Shown here piece after piece: positions 1-10,656 of a stretch of 64,000 nt of DNA. The position numbers and the translations under genes are program-made. The DNA comes from Pseudomonas cremoris (GTDB lineage: Bacteria; Pseudomonadota; Gammaproteobacteria; Pseudomonadales; Pseudomonadaceae). Location: NCBI RefSeq assembly GCF_014230465.1, contig NZ_JAAXCY010000002.1:310001-374000 (forward strand). Direction: 5' to 3'. The notes under the pieces were generated by a model. The model did no database searches. It saw only the letters and a list, made by a program, of their open reading frames with translations, and was not told where the DNA came from. The stretch's first letter is position 1, and each line of letters opens with the position of its first letter.

Positions 1-574
1 TCTTCGCGCCCGAATCCAACTGCCGCACGACCTCACTGATACGCCGTACATTGCGCGCCGTATCGGTAATCACCAAGGCATTGGCCGAAACGGAGGGACC
101 GACATAGCCATTGGTGGAGATCAAGGGCCTGATGAGCCCGGCCAGATCAGAAGCGTTGCTGATGCCCAATGCGATGACTTGCGTCACGAACTGCTCGGGG
201 GCCGCCGTGGGCTCCTGCGCATCGGCCGAGAGGGACTTGGCCTGGGCAACCGGCACCACAAGGATCTGATCGCCCTGGTCAATCACACTGAAACCATGGG
301 TATCGAGCACGCTGTAAAACAGCCGTCGAACACCTTCACGGTCCAGCGCCTGGCTGGACATCACGGTGATCCGGCCCTGCACTTTGGGGTCGAGGATCAC
401 CGTCTTACCCAAGATGCTCGATATTTCTTCGACCACATCACGCAGCTCGGCATTGTTCATGGTCAACTGCCAGCGCTCTTGCGAAGCCGACACGTAGCCC
501 GTGGACAACGCTGCGAACAGGGTCATTGCGCCAAAGACGCCGCATAAGGTGCGCTGCCCGATGATGCTGTGCAT
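1..574 (-). CDS. gspD: Type II secretion secretin GspD, N-terminal part (runs off left edge)
   Basis: Partial gene: the ATG is at 574 and the frame is open to base 1, giving 191 residues. A short signal peptide (about residues 1-29) is followed by the N0 domain (LTMNNAELRDVVEEISSILG) and the start of N1 (FVTQVIALGISNASDLAGLI, then SANALVITDTARNVRRI). These are the periplasmic ring domains of outer-membrane secretins that let folded exoproteins out. The start lies 9 bases after the gspC stop, with AAGTGAG as a plausible ribosome site. The N0-N1 spacing and the GspC partner upstream favour GspD over PilQ, which is a separate gene at 13973-15355. The pore domain is outside the window. Confidence 0.88.
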   Translation of the reverse strand, partial: MHSIIGQRTLCGVFGAMTLFAALSTGYVSASQERWQLTMNNAELRDVVEEISSILGKTVILDPKVQGRITVMSSQALDREGVRRLFYSVLDTHGFSVIDQGDQILVVPVAQAKSLSADAQEPTAAPEQFVTQVIALGISNASDLAGLIRPLISTNGYVGPSVSANALVITDTARNVRRISEVVRQLDSGAK

Positions 575-582
575 GGGTTTAC

Positions 583-1107
583 TCACTTGCGGGATTGTTC
601 GGCGGTTGGCTTGAGATGAAGGCTTCTTGCCTCCTTGCGATGTGCATCCACAACCTGCAGAAACCTCTCGCCCGCAGGACGGAGCATCAGTAGTTCCTCA
701 CGACCCTGGCGCCACAGCACAACGTGGGCCGGTTCAATGCGCCGCAGCACACTACTTGCCGACAACCGCTCGCCGGCACGGTAGAACCGTTCGCCAGCGG
801 GCCCGGCCAGCAACGCCCGCGACTCGCCAGTGCCGACTACCGTGGCCAGCAACGTCAAGGGTTCAGCACTGCTTACCCTTGCGCCCGGCGAGGAAAAACC
901 AAGCACTGTCGCCACCGCCAGGGTGTTGAGCGGCGCCGGTACCGCTATGGGCACGGTAGGGACTGGTGTCGGTAAGGGCGCCTGTAACCCTTGGCGAAAC
1001 ACCCTCTCCTGCCACGCCAGCATCAGGCCATAGCCCAAAGGCAGTGCCAGGAAGAGCACCCGGACCCAGGACATGCGTAACGTCATACGCACCTGCGTAC
1101 CGTGCAT
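583..1107 (-). CDS. gspC: Type II secretion inner-membrane protein GspC, short form
   Basis: 174-residue protein with one N-terminal membrane segment (around WVRVLFLALPLGYGLMLAW), a proline-rich linker and a GspC homology-region fold (PLTLLATVVGTGESRALLAG ... ERFYRAGERL ... VVLWRQGREELLML). In the family, GspC links the inner-membrane platform to the GspD secretin through this region. The usual C-terminal PDZ or coiled-coil domain is absent and the protein is about 100 residues shorter than classical GspC. The start is uncertain: ATG 1107 has no clear ribosome site, while ATG 1086 is preceded by CAGGTG. It is followed 9 bases later by gspD. Confidence 0.8.
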   Translation of the reverse strand: MHGTQVRMTLRMSWVRVLFLALPLGYGLMLAWQERVFRQGLQAPLPTPVPTVPIAVPAPLNTLAVATVLGFSSPGARVSSAEPLTLLATVVGTGESRALLAGPAGERFYRAGERLSASSVLRRIEPAHVVLWRQGREELLMLRPAGERFLQVVDAHRKEARSLHLKPTAEQSRK

Positions 1108-1310
1108 TCAATGAAAAAAGGGGGGTGGGTATACAAAGAAAACACCTGAAAAAAACAACAAATACCCATTAAAAAAAAGACCGGAAACTTAAAAACAAAA
1201 GTACCGAGCACACAAATATTTGCTTCCCAAGTTGATATGACCGGGCAAGCTAAACCACACACTTGCTTCATTTAATTTACGCCCACAGACAGCCAATCCA
1301 CTCCACTTAA

Positions 1311-1350
1311 AAAGCCCAAGGAAAGTTCTAATTTACTTACCTCGGGCTTT
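1311..1350 (-). terminator. Rho-independent terminator after gbpA-like gene
   Basis: The inverted repeat AAAGCCCAAG (1311-1320) / CTCGGGCTTT (1341-1350) pairs 9 of 10 bases. On the minus strand the stem is followed by a run of T. It lies 13 bases beyond the stop of the monooxygenase gene, so gspC probably needs its own promoter in 1108-1310. Confidence 0.7.
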
Positions 1351-1362
1351 CTCAACTAACGC

Positions 1363-2823
1363 TTACAGTTGGTTCCACGCGGTTTGCCAGTGATGGCCAA
1401 CACCTGGCTCGAAGCCCGTGGCGGTTGGTGTGTACTGCTTGCAGTAGCCCGACTCGGGGAACGGCTTGCACTCATAAACTTCACCCGTTTGCGGGTGCAG
1501 TACACGGGTACCGGCGTCATAGGTTGTCAGGCCTTCCGGGAATACGAAGTGGTAGTCCTTCGCGCCACCTTCACCTGTCATGTTGACCGGCTGGGTATCC
1601 TGAAGCGTGGTACGCCCGTCTGTGGTAGTGCCCACCAACGTCATGTGGTGAGTACCGGGTTCCGAACGCACATCCATTTCAAGCCAAGTGCCGGAACCCT
1701 GTGCCAGGGTTTTTACAGAACCGACGGCTTTGTTGCTGGCGTTGAACAAGGTGGCTTCGACGTTCATCTCACGGTTGGCGAGCATGGTGAAATTCAGGGT
1801 CGCGCGACCTTTGTCCAGGACGTATTCGGTAGCAAATGACGACAAGGCCATTTTTGCACTTTCGTCCTGCTTCATGTCCAAAGCGACTTCGTAACGAACC
1901 ACGCCGCTATCTTTCTGGGCATACAGGTTGTTCTGGCCTTTGACCGGCGCAACATTGCCCTGCTCGTCGCGGATACCCGCTTGAATCAAGGTCTGGGTCT
2001 TGTTGATTTTATCCGCCAGCTTGAACGCCCAGTTCTCAGGCACGCCCTCTTCGGCGTTATCAATGCTGATTTCAACCGAGTGCGACGCACTCTCACCGTC
2101 AGCAGTGAAGGCGCGGGCCTTGACCTTATCCCCCGCCAACAACTGGGTGGACGCAGCGATACTGCCAACATTGCTCCACCCGCCAGGCAACTCGGCTTCG
2201 GCAATGATGTTCACGTCAACAACGTTGTAAAACGCCGCATCGGTGTCACCCACGGTCCAGATACCGAGAAGTACGTGAGAACCGTTTTTGTCCTGTGGAA
2301 TGACACATTCGTGCTTGGTGCCTGGCGTCGGCAGTACGTTGCCACCGTCGACCGAACAGAACGGGGTACTTTCGAACGAAGCGCGCGCGAGTGGCTGGTT
2401 AGGATTCCAACCATTGCGAGTGATGAAGTACTCATGCTTGGTCACCGGGTGCGGCGCCGTGTACTTCCAATCGAACTTTACAGTGCGATCCTTGATTTCA
2501 GTCTTGTACCAACGCGTGGCTGACTGGGCGTCAACCGCAGAAAACAGGCCATGACCACCACTGGCGATCTTCCCGTCAACCGGCCCCTGCAACGGCGCGC
2601 CGCCTACTCCGGCCGGAAACCCCTTGAAGGTTTCACCCACGCTTTGCGGTTCGTACTGAGCACCGCCGCAGTCTTTGTTCAGGCCTTTCTGGCACTGGAA
2701 CGCCCGGGAAGGTGGGTCATTCAAGAAGCCATGAGCGATGGCGTTCTGTGCTGGTAGTAGCAACGCACTTGCTAGGGCCAACGAAGAAGCGCCGCCCCAT
2801 TGCGAAATATTTTTTTTGATCAC
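1363..2823 (-). CDS. gbpA: Chitin-binding lytic polysaccharide monooxygenase, GbpA-like (AA10)
   Basis: Predicted secreted copper monooxygenase that cleaves crystalline chitin and can aid surface attachment. I chose the GTG at 2823 (preceded by GTGGGAT): it gives 486 residues, matching GbpA length, and a clean signal peptide ending at ALA-type sequence NAIA before His31. The frame is open upstream to 2937 but that extension would spoil the signal. His31 becomes the mature N-terminal histidine, His125 (YTAPHPVTKH) is the second copper ligand and Phe198 (DTDAAFYNVVDVN) the axial residue, giving a complete histidine brace. Two middle domains follow (about 210-420), then a C-terminal chitin-binding module (about 434-486; YDAGTRVLHPQTGEVYECK, ending in HHWQTAWNQL). 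GbpA is a known type II secretion substrate and gspCD lie directly downstream. Confidence 0.92.
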   Translation of the reverse strand: MIKKNISQWGGASSLALASALLLPAQNAIAHGFLNDPPSRAFQCQKGLNKDCGGAQYEPQSVGETFKGFPAGVGGAPLQGPVDGKIASGGHGLFSAVDAQSATRWYKTEIKDRTVKFDWKYTAPHPVTKHEYFITRNGWNPNQPLARASFESTPFCSVDGGNVLPTPGTKHECVIPQDKNGSHVLLGIWTVGDTDAAFYNVVDVNIIAEAELPGGWSNVGSIAASTQLLAGDKVKARAFTADGESASHSVEISIDNAEEGVPENWAFKLADKINKTQTLIQAGIRDEQGNVAPVKGQNNLYAQKDSGVVRYEVALDMKQDESAKMALSSFATEYVLDKGRATLNFTMLANREMNVEATLFNASNKAVGSVKTLAQGSGTWLEMDVRSEPGTHHMTLVGTTTDGRTTLQDTQPVNMTGEGGAKDYHFVFPEGLTTYDAGTRVLHPQTGEVYECKPFPESGYCKQYTPTATGFEPGVGHHWQTAWNQL

Positions 2824-3047
2824 GATTTTTATCCCACGATTAAAACTTGGTAAATAGTGCACACACATGGCGCGAACGATGCCTTGAAGAGTTACCGAAC
2901 AACAACCGGCCGCAATATTCGCGGAAGCAACAAACAATGACTGTAAGAAAAGTCTTAGCGTTAACTTTCAGGCGCAAAAAAAAGCCCAACTACGTTAAGT
3001 AACAAGTTGTCTTTTAAAAATACAAATACTTTGATTCAGGCAATAAA

Positions 3048-3083
3048 AAACCCATCACTCCACGTACGCGAAGTGATGGGTTT
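3048..3083 (-). terminator. Rho-independent terminator after hemE
   Basis: Perfect 12-base inverted repeat AAACCCATCACT (3048-3059) / AGTGATGGGTTT (3072-3083). A run of A on the plus strand at 3045-3050 gives the U tract for minus-strand transcription. It sits 13 bases past the hemE stop. Confidence 0.9.
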
Positions 3084-3096
3084 CAGGCGGAAGTTG

Positions 3097-4164
3097 TTAC
3101 TGGTGGTATTGCGCGGACAACTCGTGCACGGCCTGCAGGAACGCGCCGGCATGCTCCGGGTTCACTTCCGGCGTGATGCCATGGCCCAGGTTGAAGACAT
3201 GCCCGCTGCCCTTGCCATAGCTGGCCAGGATGCGGCCGACTTCGGTGCGAATCGCTTCCGGCTTGGCGTAGAGCACAGTTGGGTCCATGTTGCCTTGCAG
3301 CGCAACGCGGTTACCCACGCGCTGGCGGGCCTCGCCCAGGTCGCAGGTCCAATCCAGGCCCAGCGCGTCTGCGCCGGCGTCGGCAATGCTCTCCAGCCAA
3401 AGGCCGCCGCCCTTGGTGAACATGATCACCGGCACTTTGCGCCCTTCGTGTTCACGGATCAGGCCGCTGACGATCTTGCGCATGTAGGCCAGGGAGAACT
3501 CCTGGTACGCCGCCGACGACAGGTTGCCACCCCAGGTGTCGAAGATCTGCACCGCTTGTGCACCGGCCATGATCTGGCCGTTGAGGTAGGAAATGACCGA
3601 CTGCGCCAGCTTATCCAGCAGCAGGTGCATGGCTTGCGGGTTGTCGTACAGCATGGCCTTGGTCTTGCGGAAGTCTTTCGACGAACCGCCTTCGACCATG
3701 TAGGTGGCCAGGGTCCATGGGCTGCCGGAGAAGCCGATCAGCGGCACGCGGCCATTGAGCTCGCGGCGGATGGTGCTGACGGCGTCCATCACGTAGCCCA
3801 GATCCTTGTGCGGGTCGGGGATCGGTAGAGCCTCGATGTCGGCCAGAGTGCTGACGACTTTCTTGAAACGCGGGCCTTCGCCGGTTTCAAAGTACAGGCC
3901 TTGGCCCATGGCATCAGGAATAGTCAGGATGTCGGAAAAAAGGATGGCCGCGTCCAGTTGTGGATAGCGGTCCAGCGGCTGCATCGTGACTTCGCAGGCG
4001 AACGCAGGATTCATGCACAGGCTCATGAAGTCACCGGCATTGGCGCGACTGGCGCGGTACTCCGGCAGGTAGCGACCCGCCTGGCGCATCATCCACACAG
4101 GGGTGACGTCCACGGGTTGCTTGAGCAGGGCACGAAGGAAACGGTCGTTCTTGAGGGCAGTCAT
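3097..4164 (-). CDS. hemE: Uroporphyrinogen decarboxylase
   Basis: 355 residues, the normal length of HemE, which removes four carboxyl groups from uroporphyrinogen III to make coproporphyrinogen III in cytoplasmic haem synthesis. The N-terminal signature [16 protein letters not shown] (around residues 22-37) and the catalytic-aspartate segment [16 protein letters not shown] are intact, as are the active-site motif [17 protein letters not shown] and the C-terminal [15 protein letters not shown]. It is followed by its own strong terminator and preceded by a REP element, so it is probably transcribed alone. Confidence 0.98.
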   Translation of the reverse strand: MTALKNDRFLRALLKQPVDVTPVWMMRQAGRYLPEYRASRANAGDFMSLCMNPAFACEVTMQPLDRYPQLDAAILFSDILTIPDAMGQGLYFETGEGPRFKKVVSTLADIEALPIPDPHKDLGYVMDAVSTIRRELNGRVPLIGFSGSPWTLATYMVEGGSSKDFRKTKAMLYDNPQAMHLLLDKLAQSVISYLNGQIMAGAQAVQIFDTWGGNLSSAAYQEFSLAYMRKIVSGLIREHEGRKVPVIMFTKGGGLWLESIADAGADALGLDWTCDLGEARQRVGNRVALQGNMDPTVLYAKPEAIRTEVGRILASYGKGSGHVFNLGHGITPEVNPEHAGAFLQAVHELSAQYHQ

Positions 4165-4287
4165 GTCGGCATCCGCAAAAAAAGTGCGGGCATTTTCTCA
4201 GAGCCAGACGCAAAAGGCACGGAATGCGCCGTGCCTTTTGTCTATAGGGTTGATTTACGACAATTACTTGAACCAGCACAAATCAAA

Positions 4288-4377
4288 TGTGGGAGCGGGC
4301 TTGCTCGCGAATGCGGTGGGTCAGTCAACACATCTGGTGACTGATCCACCGCATTCGCGAGCAAGCCCGCTCCCACA
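4288..4377. repeat. REP element, family A, long palindrome
   Basis: Two arms in inverted orientation share the core GGAGCGGGCTTGCTCGCG and its complement, with about 30 bases between them. Copies of the same unit occur at 27955-28044, 30122-30210, 32579-32667 and (arms turned outward) 60002-60085. This one lies between hemE and gltD. Confidence 0.92.
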
Positions 4378-4407
4378 GTTTGATCCCATTCCAAGTTTGG
4401 ACTGGGG

Positions 4408-5835
<1,428 letters not shown>

Positions 5836-5858
5836 TCATCAAACTCTTCAGGCGCATA

Positions 5859-8800
5859 TCACTGCGGGTTGGCACGGATGCTGGAAAGCAACGATTTCAG
5901 GTTGGCAGCCTTGGGCTTGACCAGCCAGAAACGACGCAGGTAATCATCGAGGTTTTCGGCGAGGTTACGACCCCATTCGCTGCCGGTCTCCTCGACGTAC
6001 TCGTCCAGCACGTGCTGCAAGTGGTTCCGGTAGGACTCCATGGCTTCGCCGCTGATCCGCTGGATCTCGACCAACTCGTGGTTGACCTTGTCGACGAAGG
6101 TGTTGTCCTGGTCGAGCACGTAGGCGAAACCGCCGGTCATGCCCGAACCGAAGTTGTAACCGGTCTTGCCCAGTACCGCGACAAAGCCCCCGGTCATGTA
6201 CTCGCAGCAGTGATCGCCAGTGCCTTCCACCACGGTGTGGGCACCGGAGTTACGCACGGCGAAACGCTCACCGGCCGTACCGGCGGCGAACAGCTTGCCA
6301 CCGGTGGCGCCGTACAAGCAGGTGTTGCCGATGATGGCACTGTCCTGGGTCTTGTAGACGCTGCCTTTAGGCGGAACGATCACCAGCTTGCCGCCGGTCA
6401 TGCCCTTGCCCACGTAGTCGTTGGCATCGCCTTCCAGGTACATGTGCAGGCCGCCGGCGTTCCACACGCCGAAGCTCTGGCCGGCAGTGCCCTTGAAGCG
6501 GAAGGTGATTGGCGCTTTCGCCATACCTTGGTTGCCGTGCTTGCGCGCGATTTCGCCGGAGATGCGGGCGCCGATGGAACGGTCGCAGTTGCAGATATCC
6601 AGTTCGAATTCACCACCGCTGGCGTCGCTGATCGCGCCACCTGCGATTTCCACCATCTTCTCGGCCAGCAGGCCCTTGTCGAATGGCGGGTTGCGCTCGA
6701 CGCCGCAGAACTGTGGCTTGTCGGCCGGGATGTGATCGCTGCCCAACAGCGGCGTAAGGTCCAGGTGATGTTGCTTGGCGGTCTGGCCTTCGAGGATTTC
6801 CAGCAGATCGGTACGACCGATCAGTTCTTCCAGCGAACGCACGCCCAGCTTGGCCAGCCACTCACGGGTCTCTTCGGCGACGTAGGTGAAGAAGTTCACC
6901 ACCATGTCGACGGTGCCGATGTAGTGATCCTTGCGCAGCTTCTCGTTCTGAGTGGCGACGCCGGTGGCGCAGTTGTTCAGGTGGCAGATGCGCAGGTATT
7001 TGCAGCCCAGGGCGATCATCGGCGCGGTGCCGAAGCCAAAGCTTTCGGCGCCGAGGATCGCGGCCTTGATCACGTCGAGGCCGGTTTTCAGGCCGCCGTC
7101 GGTCTGTACACGCACCTTGCCGCGCAGGTCGTTGCCGCGCAGGGTCTGGTGGGTTTCAGCGAGGCCGAGTTCCCACGGTGCGCCAGCGTACTTGATGGAG
7201 GTCAGCGGCGAAGCACCAGTGCCGCCATCGTAACCAGAGATGGTGATCAAGTCGGCATAGGCCTTGGCCACGCCGGCAGCGATGGTGCCAACGCCAGCTT
7301 CTGCCACCAGCTTCACCGAGACCAGCGCCTTCGGGTTGACTTGTTTCAAGTCGAAAATCAGCTGCGACAAGTCTTCGATCGAGTAGATGTCGTGATGCGG
7401 TGGCGGCGAAATCAGGGTCACGCCCGGCACTGCATAACGCAGCTTAGCGATCAGACCGTTGACCTTGCCGCCTGGCAACTGGCCGCCTTCACCGGGCTTG
7501 GCACCTTGGGCTACCTTGATCTGCAGCACCTCGGCGTTGACCAGGTATTCCGGCGTTACACCGAAACGACCCGTGGCGACCTGCTTGATTTTCGAGCTCT
7601 TGATGGTGCCGTAGCGCGCCGGGTCTTCACCGCCTTCACCGGAGTTGGAACGCGCACCCAGGCGGTTCATGGCTTCGGCCAGGGCTTCGTGTGCCTCAGG
7701 CGACAACGCGCCCAGGGAGATACCGGCGGAGTCGAAGCGCTTGAGGATCGATTCCAGCGGCTCGACTTCGCTGATGTCCATCGGCGTGTCCAGGGTCTTC
7801 ACCTTGAACAGGTCGCGAATCATCGACACCGGGCGGTTATCCACCAGCGAGGTGTATTCCTTGAACTTGGCGTAGTCACCCTGCTGCACAGCGGCTTGCA
7901 GGGTGTTGACCACGTCCGGGTTGTACGCGTGGTATTCGCCACCGTGCACGAACTTGAGCAGGCCACCTTGCTGGATCGGCTTGCGCGCGCTCCAGGCTTC
8001 GGCTGCCAGGGCTTTTTGTTCGGCTTCGATATCGACGAAACGCGCACCCTTGATGCGGCTCGGCACGCCACGGAAGCTCAGCTCGCAAACCTCTTCAGAC
8101 AGGCCGATGGCTTCGAACAGTTGAGCGCCGCGATAAGACGTGACGGTGGAGATACCCATCTTCGACAGGATCTTCAACAGGCCTTTGGTGATGCCTTTGC
8201 GGTAGTTCTTGAACACCTCATAGAGATCGCCCAGCACTTCACCTGTACGGATCAGGTCACCCAGCACTTCGTAAGCCAGGAACGGGTACACCGCCGAGGC
8301 GCCGAAGCCGATCAGCACCGCGAAGTGATGCGGGTCGCGGGCGGTGGCTGTTTCGACCAGGATGTTGGAGTCGCAACGCAGGCCTTTTTCGGTCAGGCGG
8401 TGGTGCACCGCGCCGGTCGCCAGGGATGCGTGGATCGGCAACTTGCCTGGAGCGATGTGTCGGTCGGTCAGCACGATCTGGGTACGACCGGCGCGCACGG
8501 CTTCTTCGGCCTGGTCGGCGACGTTGCGCACAGCGGCTTCAAGGCCGAGGCTCTCGTCGTAGTTCAGGTCGATGATCTGGCGGTCGAAGCCTGGGCGGTC
8601 CAGGGTCATCAACGAGCGCCACTTGGCCGGCGAAATCACAGGCGAGCTGAGGATCACACGGGAGGCGTGCTCAGGCGATTCCTGGAAGATGTTGCGCTCG
8701 GCACCGAGGCACACTTCCAGCGACATCACGATAGCTTCGCGCAGTGGGTCGATCGGTGGGTTGGTCACCTGGGCGAACTGCTGGCGGAAGTAGTCGTACG

Positions 8801-10304
8801 GCGTGCGCACGCGCTGGGACAGCACGGCCATCGGCGTGTCATCGCCCATGGAGCCTACGGCTTCGTAGCCTTGCTCACCGAGTGGGCGCAGCACCTGGTC
8901 GCGCTCTTCGAACGTGACCTGGTACATCTTCATGTACTGCTTGAGCTGGTCGACATCGTAGAAAGCCGAACCGTGGTCGTTGTCTTCCATGGTCGCCTGG
9001 ATGCGCAGGGCGTTCTTGCGCAGCCATTGCTTGTACGGGTGACGCGACTTCAACCGGTTGTCGATGGCGTCGGTGTCGAGGATCTGCCCGGTTTCGGTGT
9101 CCACGGCCAGGATCTGGCCAGGGCCAACACGGCCTTTGGCGATGACGTCTTCGGGCTTGTAGTCCCACACGCCGATTTCCGACGCCAGGGTGATGAAACC
9201 GTTGGTAGTGGTGACCCAACGCGCCGGGCGCAGACCGTTACGGTCGAGCAGGCACACCGCGTAGCGGCCGTCGGTCATGACCACGCCGGCCGGGCCGTCC
9301 CACGGCTCCATGTGCATCGAGTTGTACTCGTAGAACGCACGCAGGTCCGGGTCCATGGTTTCGACGTTCTGCCACGCGGGCGGAATGATCATGCGCACGC
9401 CACGGAACAGGTCGATGCCGCCGGTGACCATCAGCTCGAGCATGTTGTCCATGCTGGAGGAGTCGGAACCCACACGGTTGACCAGCGGGCCGAGCTCTTC
9501 CAGGTCCATCAAGTCGTTGGCGAACTTGGTGCGACGGGCCACGGCCCAGTTGCGGTTGCCGGTGATGGTGTTGATCTCGCCGTTGTGGGCGAGGAAGCGG
9601 AATGGCTGGGCCAGCGGCCATTTCGGCAGGGTGTTGGTGGAGAAGCGCTGGTGGAACACGCAGATTGCGGTTTGCAGGCGCTCATCGCTCAGGTCTGGGT
9701 AGAAGGCGGTGAGGTCCGCCGGCATCATCAGGCCTTTATAAATGATGGTCTTGTGGGAAAAGCTGCAGATGTAGTGGTCGGTGTCAGCGGCGTTGGCCAC
9801 CGACGAGCGGCGACGCGATGTGAACAGCTTGATCGCCATGTTCTGGTCGCTCAGGCCGTCGCCTGCGATGAACACTTGTTCGATCTGCGGCAGGCGCTCC
9901 AGGGCCAGGCGGCCGAGCACGCTGGTGTCGATCGGCACTTTGCGCCAGCCGACGAGCTGCAAGCCAGCAGCCAGGATCTCGCGGTTCATGTTTTCGCGAG
10001 CGGCTTCGGCTTTGACCGGGTCCTGGTTGAAGAACACCATGCCCACGGCGTACTGCTTGGGCAGGTCAACAGCGAAATGCTCTTTGGCGACAGCGCGCAG
10101 GAACAGGTCGGGCTTTTGAATCAGCAAGCCACAACCGTCACCGGTCTTGCCGTCGGCGTTGATCCCACCGCGGTGGGTCATGCAGGTCAGGGCCTCGATG
10201 GCCGTTTGCAAAAGGGTATGACTGGGCTCGCCCTGCATATGGGCTATCAGGCCGAAACCACAGTTATCCTTGAATTCGTCGGGTTGGTACAGACCTGCTT
10301 TCAT
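5859..10304 (-). CDS. gltB: Glutamate synthase (NADPH) large subunit
   Basis: 1481 residues from the ATG at 10304, which has a GGTGAG ribosome site. The open frame reaches 10355 but the extra basic leader is not expected in the family. Cys15 in [18 protein letters not shown] is the N-terminal nucleophile exposed after a 14-residue propeptide is removed. Domains in order are class II glutaminase (15 to about 400), central domain, FMN-binding synthase barrel (about 830-1200; [32 protein letters not shown]), a 3Fe-4S site ([15 protein letters not shown], about 1100-1115) and the C-terminal beta-helix with GXXG repeats. It makes glutamate together with GltD. Confidence 0.98.
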   Translation of the reverse strand: MKAGLYQPDEFKDNCGFGLIAHMQGEPSHTLLQTAIEALTCMTHRGGINADGKTGDGCGLLIQKPDLFLRAVAKEHFAVDLPKQYAVGMVFFNQDPVKAEAARENMNREILAAGLQLVGWRKVPIDTSVLGRLALERLPQIEQVFIAGDGLSDQNMAIKLFTSRRRSSVANAADTDHYICSFSHKTIIYKGLMMPADLTAFYPDLSDERLQTAICVFHQRFSTNTLPKWPLAQPFRFLAHNGEINTITGNRNWAVARRTKFANDLMDLEELGPLVNRVGSDSSSMDNMLELMVTGGIDLFRGVRMIIPPAWQNVETMDPDLRAFYEYNSMHMEPWDGPAGVVMTDGRYAVCLLDRNGLRPARWVTTTNGFITLASEIGVWDYKPEDVIAKGRVGPGQILAVDTETGQILDTDAIDNRLKSRHPYKQWLRKNALRIQATMEDNDHGSAFYDVDQLKQYMKMYQVTFEERDQVLRPLGEQGYEAVGSMGDDTPMAVLSQRVRTPYDYFRQQFAQVTNPPIDPLREAIVMSLEVCLGAERNIFQESPEHASRVILSSPVISPAKWRSLMTLDRPGFDRQIIDLNYDESLGLEAAVRNVADQAEEAVRAGRTQIVLTDRHIAPGKLPIHASLATGAVHHRLTEKGLRCDSNILVETATARDPHHFAVLIGFGASAVYPFLAYEVLGDLIRTGEVLGDLYEVFKNYRKGITKGLLKILSKMGISTVTSYRGAQLFEAIGLSEEVCELSFRGVPSRIKGARFVDIEAEQKALAAEAWSARKPIQQGGLLKFVHGGEYHAYNPDVVNTLQAAVQQGDYAKFKEYTSLVDNRPVSMIRDLFKVKTLDTPMDISEVEPLESILKRFDSAGISLGALSPEAHEALAEAMNRLGARSNSGEGGEDPARYGTIKSSKIKQVATGRFGVTPEYLVNAEVLQIKVAQGAKPGEGGQLPGGKVNGLIAKLRYAVPGVTLISPPPHHDIYSIEDLSQLIFDLKQVNPKALVSVKLVAEAGVGTIAAGVAKAYADLITISGYDGGTGASPLTSIKYAGAPWELGLAETHQTLRGNDLRGKVRVQTDGGLKTGLDVIKAAILGAESFGFGTAPMIALGCKYLRICHLNNCATGVATQNEKLRKDHYIGTVDMVVNFFTYVAEETREWLAKLGVRSLEELIGRTDLLEILEGQTAKQHHLDLTPLLGSDHIPADKPQFCGVERNPPFDKGLLAEKMVEIAGGAISDASGGEFELDICNCDRSIGARISGEIARKHGNQGMAKAPITFRFKGTAGQSFGVWNAGGLHMYLEGDANDYVGKGMTGGKLVIVPPKGSVYKTQDSAIIGNTCLYGATGGKLFAAGTAGERFAVRNSGAHTVVEGTGDHCCEYMTGGFVAVLGKTGYNFGSGMTGGFAYVLDQDNTFVDKVNHELVEIQRISGEAMESYRNHLQHVLDEYVEETGSEWGRNLAENLDDYLRRFWLVKPKAANLKSLLSSIRANPQ

Positions 10305-10656
10305 AGACACTTTCTCACCAGGCTGCCTCTTATAACGAGGCAAATTTCTTTTCAATTCAACCGGTTACCTTCCACGTCGAACGTACGCCGACTTAGCGGG
10401 GGCAAAAGGGAGGTCATTGTACACACCGACACAGACGCTCACAAATTTAGCGACGAAATGTCGCAAATCTATGTCGCATTTATGAAAGGTTTAAAGCGAT
10501 ACGCTGTGCTAGTCAAAACTTTTTTAATTTTGACTGCCGCGACTCAAAAGCCACTGTGACGCAGACACCACAAAGCGCGCGGTCCTTGCGGGACTGCACG
10601 CCATGCGATTTATTTTGAGGTGCTGGGAGGGCGACCTGGGTAAGGTCGCCGGATCT
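10305..10656 (-). promoter_or_regulatory. Intergenic region upstream of gltB with several inverted repeats
   Basis: 352 bases without a supportable gene on either strand. Three palindromic features are visible. GGCGACC (10630-10636) / GGTCGCC (10644-10650) lies just after the damX-like stop and may be a weak terminator without a clear T run. AGTCAAAA (10511-10518) / TTTTGACT (10528-10535) has 8-base arms with a 9-base spacer and is operator-like. GCGAC-GAAAT-GTCGC lies at 10450-10464. The gltBD promoter must lie here; no -35/-10 pair was clear enough to call. Confidence 0.5.

Noticed and set aside
2824..2937. Extension of the monooxygenase gene to an ATG at 2937
   Set aside because: The added 38 residues lack a signal-peptide pattern and would bury the real one; the GTG at 2823 gives the expected length.
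6012..10559. A 1515-codon open frame on the plus strand opposite gltB
   Set aside because: It is antisense to a complete, well-conserved gltB. Long antisense frames are expected in high-G+C genes whose third codon positions avoid A/T, and its product is compositionally odd (His/Val/Gln-rich) with no recognisable motif.
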